A stretch of 64,000 nt of DNA. It comes from Bacillota bacterium. Its GTDB lineage: Bacteria > Bacillota > Clostridia > Oscillospirales > Ruminococcaceae. The notes below the pieces were generated by a model, which saw only the letters and a list, made by a program, of their open reading frames with translations, had not been told where the DNA came from and did no database searches. Location of the stretch: positions 6,088 through 70,087 of the forward strand of contig JAEWBS010000012.1 in NCBI GenBank assembly GCA_023391005.1, written 5' to 3'. Positions 34,915 through 45,151 of this stretch are shown piece by piece (position 1 is the first letter of the stretch; each line of letters starts with the position of its first letter). Both the position numbers and the translations under genes were made by a program.

Positions 34915-36018
34915 GTGTCGCAATACGACTATTTAATTGTTGGCAGTGGTATTACAGGCGCGGTATTTGCCCATGAGCTTTCTAAAAAAGGCAAGCATTG
35001 CTTAGTAATTGAAAAACGTGGGCATATTGCAGGCAATATCTATGATGAAGCTCAAAATGGTATTTTTGTTCATCGCTACGGCGCGCATATCTTTCATACA
35101 TGTAAGAAGGAAATTTGGGGATATATTAATCAGTTTGGCGTGTTTAATCATTTTGTTAACAGCCCGATAGCTAATTACAAGGGTGGGCTTTACAATTTGC
35201 CCTTTAATATGAATACGTTTTATCAATTGTGGGGAGCGATCACGCCTCAAGAAGCTATGCGACGTCTTGAAAGCGAACGCATGATGTATCCGCATGAACC
35301 CCGGAATCTTGAAGAGCAAGCCCTTTCACTTGTTGGCTCTTCCATTTATGAAAAGCTTATTAAGGGCTATACTGAAAAACAATGGGGACAGGCCTGCCAC
35401 AAGCTGCCTGCTTTTATTATTCGAAGGATTCCGCTGCGTTTTACCTACGACAACAATTATTTTAATGATCCTTATCAAGGTATTCCTGTTGAGGGGTATA
35501 CCGCGCTCGTAGAGAAAATGCTGCAAAACAGTGAGGTGCATCTGCACACCGATTATTTTCAGGATAGGTTGTCCTTTAATAAAATAGCAAAACGTATTAT
35601 TTATACAGGCACGATAGACCGCTATTTTGATTATGAATTGGGGCAGCTTGCGTACCGTAGCCTGCGGTTTGAGGACAACTGCTACGATTCGCCCAATTAT
35701 CAAGGCGTTGCAGTCATGAACTTTACCGATAGCGAGACACCGTATACCCGCAGCATTGAGCATAAGCATTTTCAGTTTGGGGAGCAGCTGCATACCATTG
35801 TTACACGGGAATATTCTCTGGCGTGGGAGCCGGGACAGGAGCCGTATTATCCGATAAACGACTCAAAAAATCAACAGGTCTACGAGCACTACCGCCAACT
35901 GGCCGAGCGTGAGAAGAATGTTGTTTTTTGCGGAAGATTGGCGCAATATCGCTACTATAATATGGATCAGGTTGTTGAGGTGGCGTTGAACAGGGTAAGG
36001 GCTGAGTTTAAGCTATAG
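34915..36018 (+). CDS. glf: UDP-galactopyranose mutase
   Basis: 367 aa from GTG 34915, 6 nt after ACGGGGG; the open frame extends to a TTG at 34879. The FAD motif YLIVGSGITGAVFAHELS is at residues ~5-22, RGHIAGNIYDE near 38 and HRYGAHIFHTCKKEIW near 55. The GLF domain continues with GYTEKQWGQ (near 150). It converts UDP-galactopyranose to UDP-galactofuranose, so the polymer probably contains galactofuranose. It opens the polysaccharide operon. Confidence 0.95.
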   Translation: MSQYDYLIVGSGITGAVFAHELSKKGKHCLVIEKRGHIAGNIYDEAQNGIFVHRYGAHIFHTCKKEIWGYINQFGVFNHFVNSPIANYKGGLYNLPFNMNTFYQLWGAITPQEAMRRLESERMMYPHEPRNLEEQALSLVGSSIYEKLIKGYTEKQWGQACHKLPAFIIRRIPLRFTYDNNYFNDPYQGIPVEGYTALVEKMLQNSEVHLHTDYFQDRLSFNKIAKRIIYTGTIDRYFDYELGQLAYRSLRFEDNCYDSPNYQGVAVMNFTDSETPYTRSIEHKHFQFGEQLHTIVTREYSLAWEPGQEPYYPINDSKNQQVYEHYRQLAEREKNVVFCGRLAQYRYYNMDQVVEVALNRVRAEFKL

Positions 36019-36043
36019 ATATCTTATTGACGGGGGAGGCGCT

Positions 36044-36868
36044 ATGCCGCTTATTTCAGTTATAATGGGGGTCTACTTTGTTAAAGCCGAAACGGGACCG
36101 TTAGAGCGCGCGGTGCGTTCTGTTTTAGATCAGGGCTTTGATGACTTTGAGCTGCTTATCTGTGACGACGGTTCCAGCGCGCCCGCTCAAGAGTTACTCG
36201 AGCGCATGGCGGAAAACGACGCACGTATTAAGCTTGTGCGGCGGGGAGATGCTATTGCGCTGCCGCACAAGCTTAATTTCTGCCTGAGCCGTGCTACGGG
36301 TCGGTTTATCGCCCGAATGGACGATGACGATTTTTCACACCCTCAGCGGTTTGAGAGACAATATGATTATTTAGCGCGGCATTCTGAAATTGCCTTTGTA
36401 GGCTGCAATGTTAACCGCGTTTTTAATACAGGCGAGATAATACCGTTTATCCTTCCGGAGTTTCCGCAGCCGCAAGATTTTCTCTTTGTTATGCCATATA
36501 TTCATCCGACTCTGCTTTTTCGCCGTGAGGCGTTAGAAGCGGCAGGCGGCTATTGTGAGAGAAAGCGCTGCCTGCTTTGTGAGGATTACGACCTGCTTCT
36601 GCGCCTTTATCATTTAGGCTACAAGGGAGCGAACCTGCAGGCGCTTTTGTTTGATTATTCTATGATCGGGATAGAAGAAAAACGTAGAAAATATCGTTTT
36701 CGCATCAATGAGGCAATGGTTCGGCTGATCTGGTTTGGGCGTTTAGGCATGCTGCCGCAAGCCTTGCCATATGTCGTCAAACCACTTATCGTTGGGCTGC
36801 TGCCGTTACCGCTGCTAAATTATCTGCGGCGAAAACGGAAAGCCCGAAAAAGGAGGAATCTTTTATGA
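36044..36868 (+). CDS. Family 2 glycosyltransferase
   Basis: 274 aa; ATG 36044 with GGGGGAGG upstream. GT-A fold: LISVIMGVYFVKAETGPLERA at the start (first part LISVIMGVYF), LLICDDGSSAPAQELLE near residue 38 and ARMDDDDFSHPQRFERQ with the metal-binding DDD near 90. LLCEDYDLLLRLYHLG follows. The C-terminus is hydrophobic and basic, suggesting membrane contact. It adds one sugar to a lipid-linked chain; donor unknown. It overlaps the next gene by four bases. Confidence 0.88.
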   Translation: MPLISVIMGVYFVKAETGPLERAVRSVLDQGFDDFELLICDDGSSAPAQELLERMAENDARIKLVRRGDAIALPHKLNFCLSRATGRFIARMDDDDFSHPQRFERQYDYLARHSEIAFVGCNVNRVFNTGEIIPFILPEFPQPQDFLFVMPYIHPTLLFRREALEAAGGYCERKRCLLCEDYDLLLRLYHLGYKGANLQALLFDYSMIGIEEKRRKYRFRINEAMVRLIWFGRLGMLPQALPYVVKPLIVGLLPLPLLNYLRRKRKARKRRNLL

Positions 36869-37875
36869 CCGCTTCCGTTATTTTGACCATTGCGGTGCCG
36901 ACCTTTAATATGGCACAATGGTTGGATAAGAATTTAGCTACCTATTGTGATGAGCGGCTGTTTGATCGCTTAGAGGTCATTTGCCTTAATAATGCATCGG
37001 AGGATTCCTCCAGGCAGATTATAGAAAGCTATGTGTCAAAATATCCGAGAATTTTTCGGCTAATTGATCGAGACAGCCGTGGTTATGGCTCTTCCATCAA
37101 TCAGGCACTGGCGGAGGCGCAAGGGCGGTATTTCCGCATTGTCGATGCCGACGACTGGGTAAATACTCCCGCGCTGATTGGATTTTTAGACGTACTTGAA
37201 GGCTGCGAGGCCGATGTGGTTCTGACCGACTATCAAATTGTTAATATGCAAAGCGGTGCAATGACGCCGGTACAGGCTTCGCAACAGAGAGTGGCCTATA
37301 ATGTGGTAACTGAATCCTTCGCCGGTCCGTCAAAAACGCTGCCGAGCATTCACAACACGTCTTATCGGGCCGAGTTGCTTCGTTCCTCAGGCTTTTATAT
37401 GCAGGACAAAATGTTTTTTGTTGATGAAGAGTACGTCATTCTGCCTTATTTACATGCTAAAAGCGTGGTCTATTATGATTTTGACATCTATCGATATCAG
37501 GTGGCTAATCCGTCGCAGAGCACATCACCCAAAAACAGAGCGAAACATCACGAGCACCGTGAGCTGGTGCTGCGCCGCGTGATACCGGCCTATTATGCGG
37601 CTAAGCGAGACGGCGTGGGCCAAAATGTGTTGGATTACTGCTTTGAGCGTATTAAAAGAGGCGCGGGAGATCACTTTACAACCTTGTATATGTATGTTGA
37701 AGATCGCAGTGAGGGCCGTCGGCTTGCCGCGCTTTGGCAGGCATATCTGCAAACCGAAGCGCCCGACTATTGGCTGGCGGTGCGTAAAAAAGCATATTGT
37801 CTGGCAATATTGAACCGTTTTAAGGTGGAGCTTGAGCAATACGAAAAGCTTAAAAGAATAGGAGCAAAGCGTTAG
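36865..37875 (+). CDS. Family 2 glycosyltransferase
   Basis: 336 aa; ATGA overlap, AGGAGG upstream. Motifs: LTIAVPTFNMAQWLDKNL, VICLNNASEDSSRQIIES (near residue 35) and YFRIVDADDWVNTPAL (near 88) with the DADD metal site. VDEEYVILPYLHAKSVVYYD follows. No transmembrane helix. Its sequence resembles family 2 enzymes of capsule and teichoic-acid clusters; donor and acceptor are unknown. Confidence 0.88.
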   Translation: MTASVILTIAVPTFNMAQWLDKNLATYCDERLFDRLEVICLNNASEDSSRQIIESYVSKYPRIFRLIDRDSRGYGSSINQALAEAQGRYFRIVDADDWVNTPALIGFLDVLEGCEADVVLTDYQIVNMQSGAMTPVQASQQRVAYNVVTESFAGPSKTLPSIHNTSYRAELLRSSGFYMQDKMFFVDEEYVILPYLHAKSVVYYDFDIYRYQVANPSQSTSPKNRAKHHEHRELVLRRVIPAYYAAKRDGVGQNVLDYCFERIKRGAGDHFTTLYMYVEDRSEGRRLAALWQAYLQTEAPDYWLAVRKKAYCLAILNRFKVELEQYEKLKRIGAKR

Positions 37876-37893
37876 GCGCTTCTTAAAAATCTC

Positions 37894-38859
37894 ATGGAGC
37901 AGGAATCTATTGCAGTTAGTGTGCTGATGCTTTCTTACAACCATGCGTGCTATATCCATCAGGCACTTAACAGTATTCTGGTACAGCAGACTGATTTTCA
38001 GTTTGAAATTTTGGTAGGCGATGATGCTTCTCAGGATGATACGGCACAGATCATTCTTGATTTGGCCCAAAATGAGCCCCGGATTCAACCTGTTTTAAGG
38101 CCGTATAATATGGGCGCTACCAAAAATCTCTATGATTTACAGCGCAGAGCTCGTGGCGCGTATCTTGCTTATCTTGAGGGCGACGACTACTGGTGCGATG
38201 CGCACAAGTTGCAAAAGCAAGTGGATTTTCTTACGGCACATCCCGACTATATTGGCTGCACCCACAGGTGCGAGATTGTGGATGAGCTGGGGAAACCGTA
38301 TGAAAGCCAGTATCTGAGTTGGATAGCTCAAAAGGGGCGGTACACGCTTAGGGATTTTCACGGCCTTGTGCTGCCGGGGCACGCAAGCACATTAGTGCAT
38401 CGCAATATTTTCCTGAATTCTGGTGGGGCTTACGAGTCGCTTATAACAATGCATCCGCTTATCGGAGATCGTTCCCTGTGCTTGCTACTTGCCTCGCAAG
38501 GGGCTATTTACCAACTGCCTGACACGATGAGCTGCTATCGTTGTCCGCGTACAGCGGAAGGGAGCAATGCAACGGCGGTCGCTTATACGCGCAATCCCAA
38601 CCGAATTCGGGAGGATTATGACTACACAAAAAAACTGGAGGCCTACGCTTTCCAAATGCTGGGGGAGAATGGTGGTTTTTTAGCGCATAAGAAAGCACTT
38701 TTTGTCAGTGCTGTTTGGGCAGTATTAAGGCATCCGAGTGCGCAGGGCTTTGAGCTGGTACGCCAAATTTTGTGCGAGGGTCAGCCGCTTAATTATCTTC
38801 TTGCGCTGCCAGCAGGCGTGATTCGTAAATTGAGAGAAAAACAAAAGCAAGGGAGTTGA
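37894..38859 (+). CDS. Family 2 glycosyltransferase
   Basis: 321 aa from ATG 37894; the binding site is poor, and translation may depend on the preceding gene 18 bp away. Motifs: VSVLMLSYNHACYIHQAL, FEILVGDDASQDDTAQII (near residue 38) and AYLEGDDYWCDAHKLQKQ (near 95). The GDDYW block is shared with the N-terminal domain of the 811-aa protein at 40857, so the two are related. Donor unknown. Confidence 0.85.
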   Translation: MEQESIAVSVLMLSYNHACYIHQALNSILVQQTDFQFEILVGDDASQDDTAQIILDLAQNEPRIQPVLRPYNMGATKNLYDLQRRARGAYLAYLEGDDYWCDAHKLQKQVDFLTAHPDYIGCTHRCEIVDELGKPYESQYLSWIAQKGRYTLRDFHGLVLPGHASTLVHRNIFLNSGGAYESLITMHPLIGDRSLCLLLASQGAIYQLPDTMSCYRCPRTAEGSNATAVAYTRNPNRIREDYDYTKKLEAYAFQMLGENGGFLAHKKALFVSAVWAVLRHPSAQGFELVRQILCEGQPLNYLLALPAGVIRKLREKQKQGS

Positions 38860-38867
38860 CTGAATAT

Positions 38868-39977
38868 ATGCATGAACCAATACCGGTTACCAGATCTTCT
38901 ATGCCGCCCATTGAGGAATATATCAAGGAGATGACGCCTATTTGGGAGAGCCGCTGGCTGACCAACATGGGTAGTTGCCATCAACGGCTTGAGCAGGCGC
39001 TAGGCGACTTTTTAAAGGTGCCCTATATGGCGCTTTTTACGAACGGGCATCTGGCGCTGGAGATGGCGCTGGCTTCTATGGAGTTGACAGGCGAAGTTAT
39101 CACAACGCCGTTTACCTTCGCCTCCACCACGCAGGCCATTGTTCAAAATGGGCTGACGCCGGTGTTCTGCGATATTTCTCTGGTGGATTTTACAATGGAT
39201 GCCTCCAAAATAGAAGCACTTATTACGCCTAAAACCTCGGCAATTTTACCGGTGCATGTATATGGCAATTTGTGCGCGGTTAAGGAGATCGATGACATTG
39301 CGCGTAAGCACGGCTTAAAGGTGCTTTACGACGCGGCCCACGCCTTTGGCGAGGAGCTGGACGGAACGGGTATTGGCTGTTTTGGTGATCTGTCGATGTT
39401 TAGTTTCCATGCGACTAAAGTTTTCCATACTATTGAGGGCGGCGGGCTGGTCTGTCACGATGAAAGTACGATGAAGAAGATCGCGGCCTTGAAAAACTTC
39501 GGCCAGTATACGACTGAGGAAGTTGGAGAGATTGGCGGCAACGCCAAGATGAACGAATTTCAGGCGGCAATGGGGCTGTGCAATCTGCGTCATGTCGAAG
39601 AGCAGATTGCAAGGCGTGCGCAGGTCGTTGCGCGTTACCGCGCGCTGCTGAGCGGTATACCCGGCTTTTACCTTTGCCCCGAGCGGCCGGATGTAAAGGC
39701 GAATTACGCCTATTTCCCTGTAGTTGTCGACCCCATACTTTTCGGAGAGGACAGAGACGCTTTATGCGAACGCCTGCAGGGCAAGAATATTTTCCCAAGA
39801 AAATACTTCTACCCATTGACGAGCCATTTTCGCTGCTATGAAGGCAGATTCCCCCTGCAAAGCACACCGGTGGCAGAGAGGATGGCGGAGCGGGTTCTGA
39901 CGCTTCCGCTCTATTCGGATATGACGGTTGACGACGCGGAATACATCTGCCGCGCGATCTTGGAGGGGAAAAGATGA
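38868..39977 (+). CDS. DegT/DnrJ/EryC1 family sugar aminotransferase
   Basis: 369 aa from ATG 38868; a TTG at 38856 overlaps the previous stop and would add four residues. PLP-fold motifs: [16 protein letters not shown] (near residue 50), [47 protein letters not shown] and [17 protein letters not shown], where Lys forms the internal aldimine. With rmlA and rmlB in the operon it probably aminates a dTDP-4-keto-6-deoxyhexose (VioA/RffA/FdtB type). No 3,4-ketoisomerase is present, so a 4-amino sugar is the simpler guess. Confidence 0.88.
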   Translation: MHEPIPVTRSSMPPIEEYIKEMTPIWESRWLTNMGSCHQRLEQALGDFLKVPYMALFTNGHLALEMALASMELTGEVITTPFTFASTTQAIVQNGLTPVFCDISLVDFTMDASKIEALITPKTSAILPVHVYGNLCAVKEIDDIARKHGLKVLYDAAHAFGEELDGTGIGCFGDLSMFSFHATKVFHTIEGGGLVCHDESTMKKIAALKNFGQYTTEEVGEIGGNAKMNEFQAAMGLCNLRHVEEQIARRAQVVARYRALLSGIPGFYLCPERPDVKANYAYFPVVVDPILFGEDRDALCERLQGKNIFPRKYFYPLTSHFRCYEGRFPLQSTPVAERMAERVLTLPLYSDMTVDDAEYICRAILEGKR

Positions 39978-40837
39978 AGGGGATTATTCTGGCCGGCGGC
40001 AGGGGTACGCGGCTTTACCCGATGACGCTTGCGGTCTCTAAGCAGCTACTGCCTATTTACGACAAGCCATTGATTTATTATCCGCTTTCGGTACTGCTGT
40101 TGGCGGGCATTCGGGAGATTTTGCTGATCTCCACACCGGAGGATATCCATAATTACCAGCGCCTTCTGGGGGATGGCGCCCGCATTGGCGTTTCAATTGA
40201 GTACAAGGTCCAGGATCAGCCCCGTGGTTTGGCGGAGGCGTTTATTCTGGGTGAGGAATTCATTGCGGGCGATCAGGTTTGTTTGATTTTAGGCGATAAC
40301 GTCTTTTATGGGCAGGATTTTACCGCAACGCTCAGGCGCGCTCAAAAGGAGCTTTCCGGCGCAACAATTTTTGGCTATCCGGTCAAAAACCCGACCGATT
40401 TTGGCGTGGTGGCTTTTGATGCAAACTTTAATGTGCAATCCATTGAAGAAAAGCCGCAAGAACCCAAATCGCAGTTCGCGGTGCCAGGGCTTTATTTCTA
40501 CGACAACAGCGTGGTGGAAATTGCAAAAAACATACAGCCCTCCGCTCGCGGTGAGCTTGAGATCACGGCTGTTAATAACGCCTATTTGCAGCGAGGTGAG
40601 CTCAGGGTCGTATTGATGGGGCGCGGCATGGCATGGCTGGACACCGGCACACCCGAGGGCATGCTGCAAGCGGCCCAATATGTCGAGGCGGTGCAGGCGC
40701 GACAGGGCTTCTATATTTCCTGTATTGAGGAAATCGCATGGCGGCGCGGCTTTATTACCATAGAGCAGCTGCACCGGCTGGGTGAAGCGCTGCGCATGAC
40801 CGATTATGGGCAGTATTTGCTATCGCTGGAAGATTAA
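39974..40837 (+). CDS. rmlA: Glucose-1-phosphate thymidylyltransferase RmlA
   Basis: 287 aa; ATGA overlap with the aminotransferase gene. The signature [20 protein letters not shown] opens the protein. [18 protein letters not shown] follows, with [13 protein letters not shown] near residue 105 and [18 protein letters not shown] near 215. It makes dTDP-glucose from glucose-1-phosphate and dTTP. Its partner rmlB lies at the end of the operon; rmlC and rmlD are missing, so the product is not dTDP-rhamnose unless those lie elsewhere. Confidence 0.95.
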   Translation: MKGIILAGGRGTRLYPMTLAVSKQLLPIYDKPLIYYPLSVLLLAGIREILLISTPEDIHNYQRLLGDGARIGVSIEYKVQDQPRGLAEAFILGEEFIAGDQVCLILGDNVFYGQDFTATLRRAQKELSGATIFGYPVKNPTDFGVVAFDANFNVQSIEEKPQEPKSQFAVPGLYFYDNSVVEIAKNIQPSARGELEITAVNNAYLQRGELRVVLMGRGMAWLDTGTPEGMLQAAQYVEAVQARQGFYISCIEEIAWRRGFITIEQLHRLGEALRMTDYGQYLLSLED

Positions 40838-40856
40838 ATGCACGGGAGATTTTAAA

Positions 40857-43292
40857 ATGAGTGACCAAAGCAAGGACATACGACGAAAGGTTTCGATTGA
40901 CAGCTATGCGGTGGAGGCAGCGCGAAAATTCGCGGTGGAAGATGGAAAACCGACTTTAACCGAACAGAAAATTCTTGATAACGATGACACGATGGTGACC
41001 GTTGTATGCATTACCTATAAGCATGAGGATTACATTGCTCAGGCATTGGACAGCTTTCTCATGCAAAAAACTAATTTTAAATTTAAGGTGTTTGTCGGCG
41101 AGGATTGCGGCCCCGACCGCACAGCGGATATTGTGCGGGAATATGCGGCGAAATATCCCGATATTATTGTTCCTTTTATTCGGGAGAAGAATATGGGTGC
41201 GCAACGCAACCTGATCGACATGTGCCAGCGTGCCACTAGCCCGTACATTGCCTTTTGCGAGGGCGACGACTACTGGACGGATGAATACAAGCTGCAAAAG
41301 CAGGTTGATTATATGGAAGCACACTCAGCATTGAGGGTGTGCTTTGCTAAAGCAAAGATAGATGCACCTGATGATTGGTTTTTGCGGGATTATTATAAAA
41401 AGAGTGGCGATTTAATTTATCCAGATTGTGAGCCCAAATATCAACTACCAAATCGCTTTATGGATATGTGCGACTTTATTTGGTTTTTCCCTGCTCATAC
41501 TTCTACAGTAATTTACCGATGGAATTACGATTTGGAAATTCCCGACTGGTTTTACCGTGGCATAATTGGTGATTTACCTATCTTTTTGATGCAATTAGGG
41601 GCAGGAGAAACATCTTATATTCCGGATGTGGTTTCAGTTTATCGTCGGAGCAATATTGGAATTTTTATGAGCAGCAGCATGGATGAACATTTTTTGAAGA
41701 CCAGATTAGATCACCTTCGGTGGATGGAGGGCATGCTAATCTATTACGCTACATATGGCATCCCCAATTATCCTAAAATAGGTATTGAAAATCGGATTAA
41801 ACTTGAGATAAGAAACTTTATTCGAACTGCCCTGAAAGTAAATAGCTATGGAGCCATTCAAGATTTAATAAATCAATATCCGAATTCCACTAAAATTGCA
41901 CTTGGCGCGTATATAAATTTTTATGATGATAGTCGTGCTCTAACAGATGTCTATGGTTGGGACGGCTACCAAATGGCTGTACGTAATCGTTATTACCGGC
42001 GTTTGGTCAGACCACTGGTGCGCGTGGCGTTGATTATTAAAAAAAAGAAAGATTTTTTGAAGGGCAAGCTAAAAAACATATTGTCCTTTGGTTGTTATTG
42101 GGGATATACGTTTATCCCTAAAAAGAAAAACATCTGGGTTTTCTCGAGCTTTTTTAAGCGGGGATATATGGATAACGTCAAATATTTATATGAATACGTT
42201 TTAGAGCACCACCCGGAAATAAAGGCAGTCTGGATGACGCTTGATCAGGCGGTTTATAAGCAATTACAAGTAGAAAATAAGCCGGTGGTTATGATGAGGA
42301 CAACGGAATGCCGGAAAAATCTTTCTCGCGCAGCGGTTGCCTTTACTGACCACTATAGAATGTCAGATTATGACTCTTTTTCCGGGCTCAACGACAGGAC
42401 CAAGATTGTACAGTTATGGCATGGTGTGGGGCTTAAAGCTATTGGAGATTTAAAAAATACAAATGTATCTGGCGTTATGTTAAGTAACGACATATTACCT
42501 TCAGATTCTGATAATATTTGGAGAAAGATAATTAAAAAGATTAAATATTTTCGCCATGCGTATTACAGAGAGCTTTTTGAACGTTATTTTATGTTGGTTT
42601 GCCCGGGCCCTGAACGTATTGCCAAAGTTGCGAAGCCGTTGCATATTCCGATAGAAAATTGCTTTATGTCGGGGCATCCGCGAAACATTCTTTTACATCA
42701 AACATTGCCTGCTACGGATGCTGCACATATTCTGTACGCGCCCACCTACCGCTGGAGCGCGGTTAAGGAGCGGCAATTGGTGCAGCATATAATAGATTCA
42801 GCAGACACTATTCAAGAATGTATGGAAAGGGTAAACGGCTATTTGACTATTCGCCTGCATCCGCATACATGGCGTGATTATAATTCGCTGCTCAATGATT
42901 TGTCACAGCGCTATAATAGAATTTTATTAGATAACGATGCGGATATTTACCAGACGTTAGGCAATTATAGGGTTCTTATATCGGACTATTCATCGATTGC
43001 GTACGATTTTATTTTATTAAACCGGCCTGTTGTTTTCTTTAATTATGATTTTGAAGATTTTATAGAAAATGAATGCGCTCTAAACTATGATTATGACACC
43101 TATTCTCCAGGCACTAAGACGAAAACCTGGGAGCAAACACTGGCGGCTATTGAAGGGTACCTTGCCGATCCAGCAAAGGATAGTGCATGGCGCTGCCGCG
43201 TGCGGGACGAATTTTACGATATGTCGGTGAATGATAAGGATAATTCCAAACGGATTGTTGAGGAACTGAAAAAAAGATTGGACATTATATAG
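40857..43292 (+). CDS. Two-domain polymer synthase: family 2 glycosyltransferase fused to TagF-like CDP-glycerol transferase
   Basis: 811 aa from ATG 40857 (CGGGAG upstream). Residues ~45-330 are a GT-A domain (VTVVCITYKHEDYIAQALDS; FCEGDDYWTDEYKLQKQ). Residues ~415-800 are a CDP-glycerol/ribitol glycerophosphotransferase domain (IVQLWHGVGLKAIGDLK, ILYAPTYRW, TIRLHPHTWRDY, VLISDYSSIAYDFILLNRPV). The C-terminal half makes a poly(polyol phosphate) chain. With the TarI-like gene next, the units may be ribitol or glycerol phosphate. The gene is more A/T-rich than its neighbours, a sign of separate origin. Confidence 0.88.
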   Translation: MSDQSKDIRRKVSIDSYAVEAARKFAVEDGKPTLTEQKILDNDDTMVTVVCITYKHEDYIAQALDSFLMQKTNFKFKVFVGEDCGPDRTADIVREYAAKYPDIIVPFIREKNMGAQRNLIDMCQRATSPYIAFCEGDDYWTDEYKLQKQVDYMEAHSALRVCFAKAKIDAPDDWFLRDYYKKSGDLIYPDCEPKYQLPNRFMDMCDFIWFFPAHTSTVIYRWNYDLEIPDWFYRGIIGDLPIFLMQLGAGETSYIPDVVSVYRRSNIGIFMSSSMDEHFLKTRLDHLRWMEGMLIYYATYGIPNYPKIGIENRIKLEIRNFIRTALKVNSYGAIQDLINQYPNSTKIALGAYINFYDDSRALTDVYGWDGYQMAVRNRYYRRLVRPLVRVALIIKKKKDFLKGKLKNILSFGCYWGYTFIPKKKNIWVFSSFFKRGYMDNVKYLYEYVLEHHPEIKAVWMTLDQAVYKQLQVENKPVVMMRTTECRKNLSRAAVAFTDHYRMSDYDSFSGLNDRTKIVQLWHGVGLKAIGDLKNTNVSGVMLSNDILPSDSDNIWRKIIKKIKYFRHAYYRELFERYFMLVCPGPERIAKVAKPLHIPIENCFMSGHPRNILLHQTLPATDAAHILYAPTYRWSAVKERQLVQHIIDSADTIQECMERVNGYLTIRLHPHTWRDYNSLLNDLSQRYNRILLDNDADIYQTLGNYRVLISDYSSIAYDFILLNRPVVFFNYDFEDFIENECALNYDYDTYSPGTKTKTWEQTLAAIEGYLADPAKDSAWRCRVRDEFYDMSVNDKDNSKRIVEELKKRLDII

Positions 43293-43307
43293 GGAGGAGG
43301 ACTTTAA

Positions 43308-44027
43308 GTGAATATCGCTATTGTTTTTGCCGGCGGAACCGGGCAGCGTATGAGAAATACGGCCCGCCCAAAACAGTTTCTTGAGCTATATGGAAAGCCG
43401 ATTATTATCTATACGTTGGAAATCTTCCAATCCCATCCTGATATTGATTCGATTATCGTCCCTTGCGTAGAGGGATGGCATGATCGTTTGCGCAATATGG
43501 CTCGAAAATTCGGGATTACGAAGTTGACGAAGGTGGTTTCTGGCGGGGAAACCTCTCAAGATTCCAAACTTTCCGCCTTGCGCGCGATAAAGGATATCTG
43601 CGGCGATCATGATATTATTCTTATGCATGATGCTGTCCGCCCGCTGATCACGCAGCAAGTTATCAGCGATAATATAGACAGCGTCAAGGCTTTTGGAAGT
43701 GCCATTACCGTAGACCCCTTTACCGAAACCGGTATTATAAGCAACGACGGTAAAACGGTGGAAACAACCGTTGAGCGGCAGCGCCTTTATATTGCCAAGG
43801 CTCCGCAAAGCTTTTATTACTGTGATGTGCTCGCCGCGCACGAAGCTGCAGTGGACATGCCGGCGTCAACTACGATTGATACGTGTACCATTATGACGAC
43901 ATTAGGTAAGCAGCTACATTTTGTTCCTTGCGACCGGTGTAATATTAAAATTACGACGCCTGAAGACTACTATATATTTAAGGCTATTTATGATTTGCGG
44001 GAAAGTCAGGATGTTCTGGGCATCTAA
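43308..44027 (+). CDS. TarI/IspD-family cytidylyltransferase
   Basis: 239 aa from GTG 43308 with GGGAGGAGG upstream. Motifs: IAIVFAGGTGQRMRNTARPK (nucleotide loop), KQFLELYGKPIIIYTLEIF, ILMHDAVRPLITQQVI (near residue 105) and RQRLYIAKAPQSFYY (near 155). The QFLELYGKPII form and the place after a TagF-like polymerase favour D-ribitol-5-phosphate cytidylyltransferase (TarI) over the isoprenoid enzyme IspD. No typical TarJ follows, though the next gene is an SDR. Function assigned by context. Confidence 0.8.
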   Translation: MNIAIVFAGGTGQRMRNTARPKQFLELYGKPIIIYTLEIFQSHPDIDSIIVPCVEGWHDRLRNMARKFGITKLTKVVSGGETSQDSKLSALRAIKDICGDHDIILMHDAVRPLITQQVISDNIDSVKAFGSAITVDPFTETGIISNDGKTVETTVERQRLYIAKAPQSFYYCDVLAAHEAAVDMPASTTIDTCTIMTTLGKQLHFVPCDRCNIKITTPEDYYIFKAIYDLRESQDVLGI

Positions 44028-44076
44028 AGCGGTTATTATTGAATAAAAAGGCAGATCATCGTTTGGGGAGCGGGCT

Positions 44077-45141
44077 ATGTGGATTGAAAATGAAATTTTC
44101 AGAGAAGATATTGAGGAGATTTGTAATTCAGCGTATATCCCTTGGGCGGATCTGACGGGTAAAACTGTTTTTATCACTGGTGCAACTGGGCTTATTGGAT
44201 ATGTCGTAGCGAGCGCGTTAATGTTTTATTCTTTACGCAACGGCTGCCAGATTGACATTTTGCTACTGGTGCGTGATGTACAACGGGCGCGGTGGCTATT
44301 TAAAAGCCAATTAAACGACGGCTGCAATTGCCGGTTTGTAGAAGGCAGTCTGGAAGAGATGCCGCCGGTTTCTTGCGGCATTGATTATATTATTCATTGC
44401 GCGTGCCCTACAGACAGCGCGTTTTTTACGACGAATCCAACCGAAACTATTCGCAGTATTTTTGTGGGTACCAATAACGTTTTAGAGCTTGCGCGAAAGA
44501 AAAAGGCTTTGGGGATGGTCTATCTGTCAAGCATGGAGGTCTATGGGCAGGTGAAAACGCGCGATAGGCTAACAGAACAGGATTTAGGTTATATTGACCC
44601 CTTGTCGGTGCGTAGCAGTTATTCCGAGGGGAAAAGAATGGCTGAAAATTTATGCTGTGCCTATGCGCATCAATATGGTGTTCCGGTGACGATTGCCCGG
44701 CTTGCACAGACCTTCGGGCCGGGTGTTAAAAATACCGACAGCCGCGTGTTTGCCTATATGGCGCGGTGCGCCCTTGCCCGTCAGGATATTTATTTAAAAA
44801 CTAGCGGCTTAAAAGAGAATATGTATCTGTATATTATGGATGCAGTGTCAGCCCTGTTGTTGCTTTTGCTGAGGGGTAGCAGGGGGGATGCCTATAATGT
44901 GGCTAACGAGAGCACCTATTGTTCGATTAAAGATATGGCACGACTGGTATTAGATGCATTGGGCGCATCGTCGACAAAGGTATATACCAATTTTGGCGGA
45001 GATAAGCAGGGGCATTATCGTCCAGAAGGATATTTAAATTTAGATGTTGGAAAACTAAAAGCGTTGGGGTGGTATCCCACGGTTAATCTGCCGGAAATGT
45101 ACACCAGAATGGTTAAAACATTCCCCGACGCGGAAAGCTGA
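44077..45141 (+). CDS. Extended SDR: NAD-dependent sugar epimerase/dehydratase
   Basis: 354 aa; ATG 44077 with GGGGAG upstream. The Rossmann motif is KTVFITGATGLIGYVVASAL (near residue 30). The catalytic tetrad is S/T-Y-K: VYLSSMEVYGQ (near 150) and RSSYSEGKRMAENLCCAY (near 175). It resembles UDP-glucuronate decarboxylase and related 4-epimerases. It probably modifies a nucleotide sugar for the same polymer; the substrate is not evident. It is 49 bp after the TarI-like gene. Confidence 0.8.
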   Translation: MWIENEIFREDIEEICNSAYIPWADLTGKTVFITGATGLIGYVVASALMFYSLRNGCQIDILLLVRDVQRARWLFKSQLNDGCNCRFVEGSLEEMPPVSCGIDYIIHCACPTDSAFFTTNPTETIRSIFVGTNNVLELARKKKALGMVYLSSMEVYGQVKTRDRLTEQDLGYIDPLSVRSSYSEGKRMAENLCCAYAHQYGVPVTIARLAQTFGPGVKNTDSRVFAYMARCALARQDIYLKTSGLKENMYLYIMDAVSALLLLLLRGSRGDAYNVANESTYCSIKDMARLVLDALGASSTKVYTNFGGDKQGHYRPEGYLNLDVGKLKALGWYPTVNLPEMYTRMVKTFPDAES

Positions 45142-45151
45142 GAGCAATAAT

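Noticed and set aside
43308..44027. Housekeeping IspD of isoprenoid synthesis
   Set aside because: Position between a TagF-like polymerase and an SDR gene in a polymer operon fits TarI better, though sequence alone does not fully exclude IspD.
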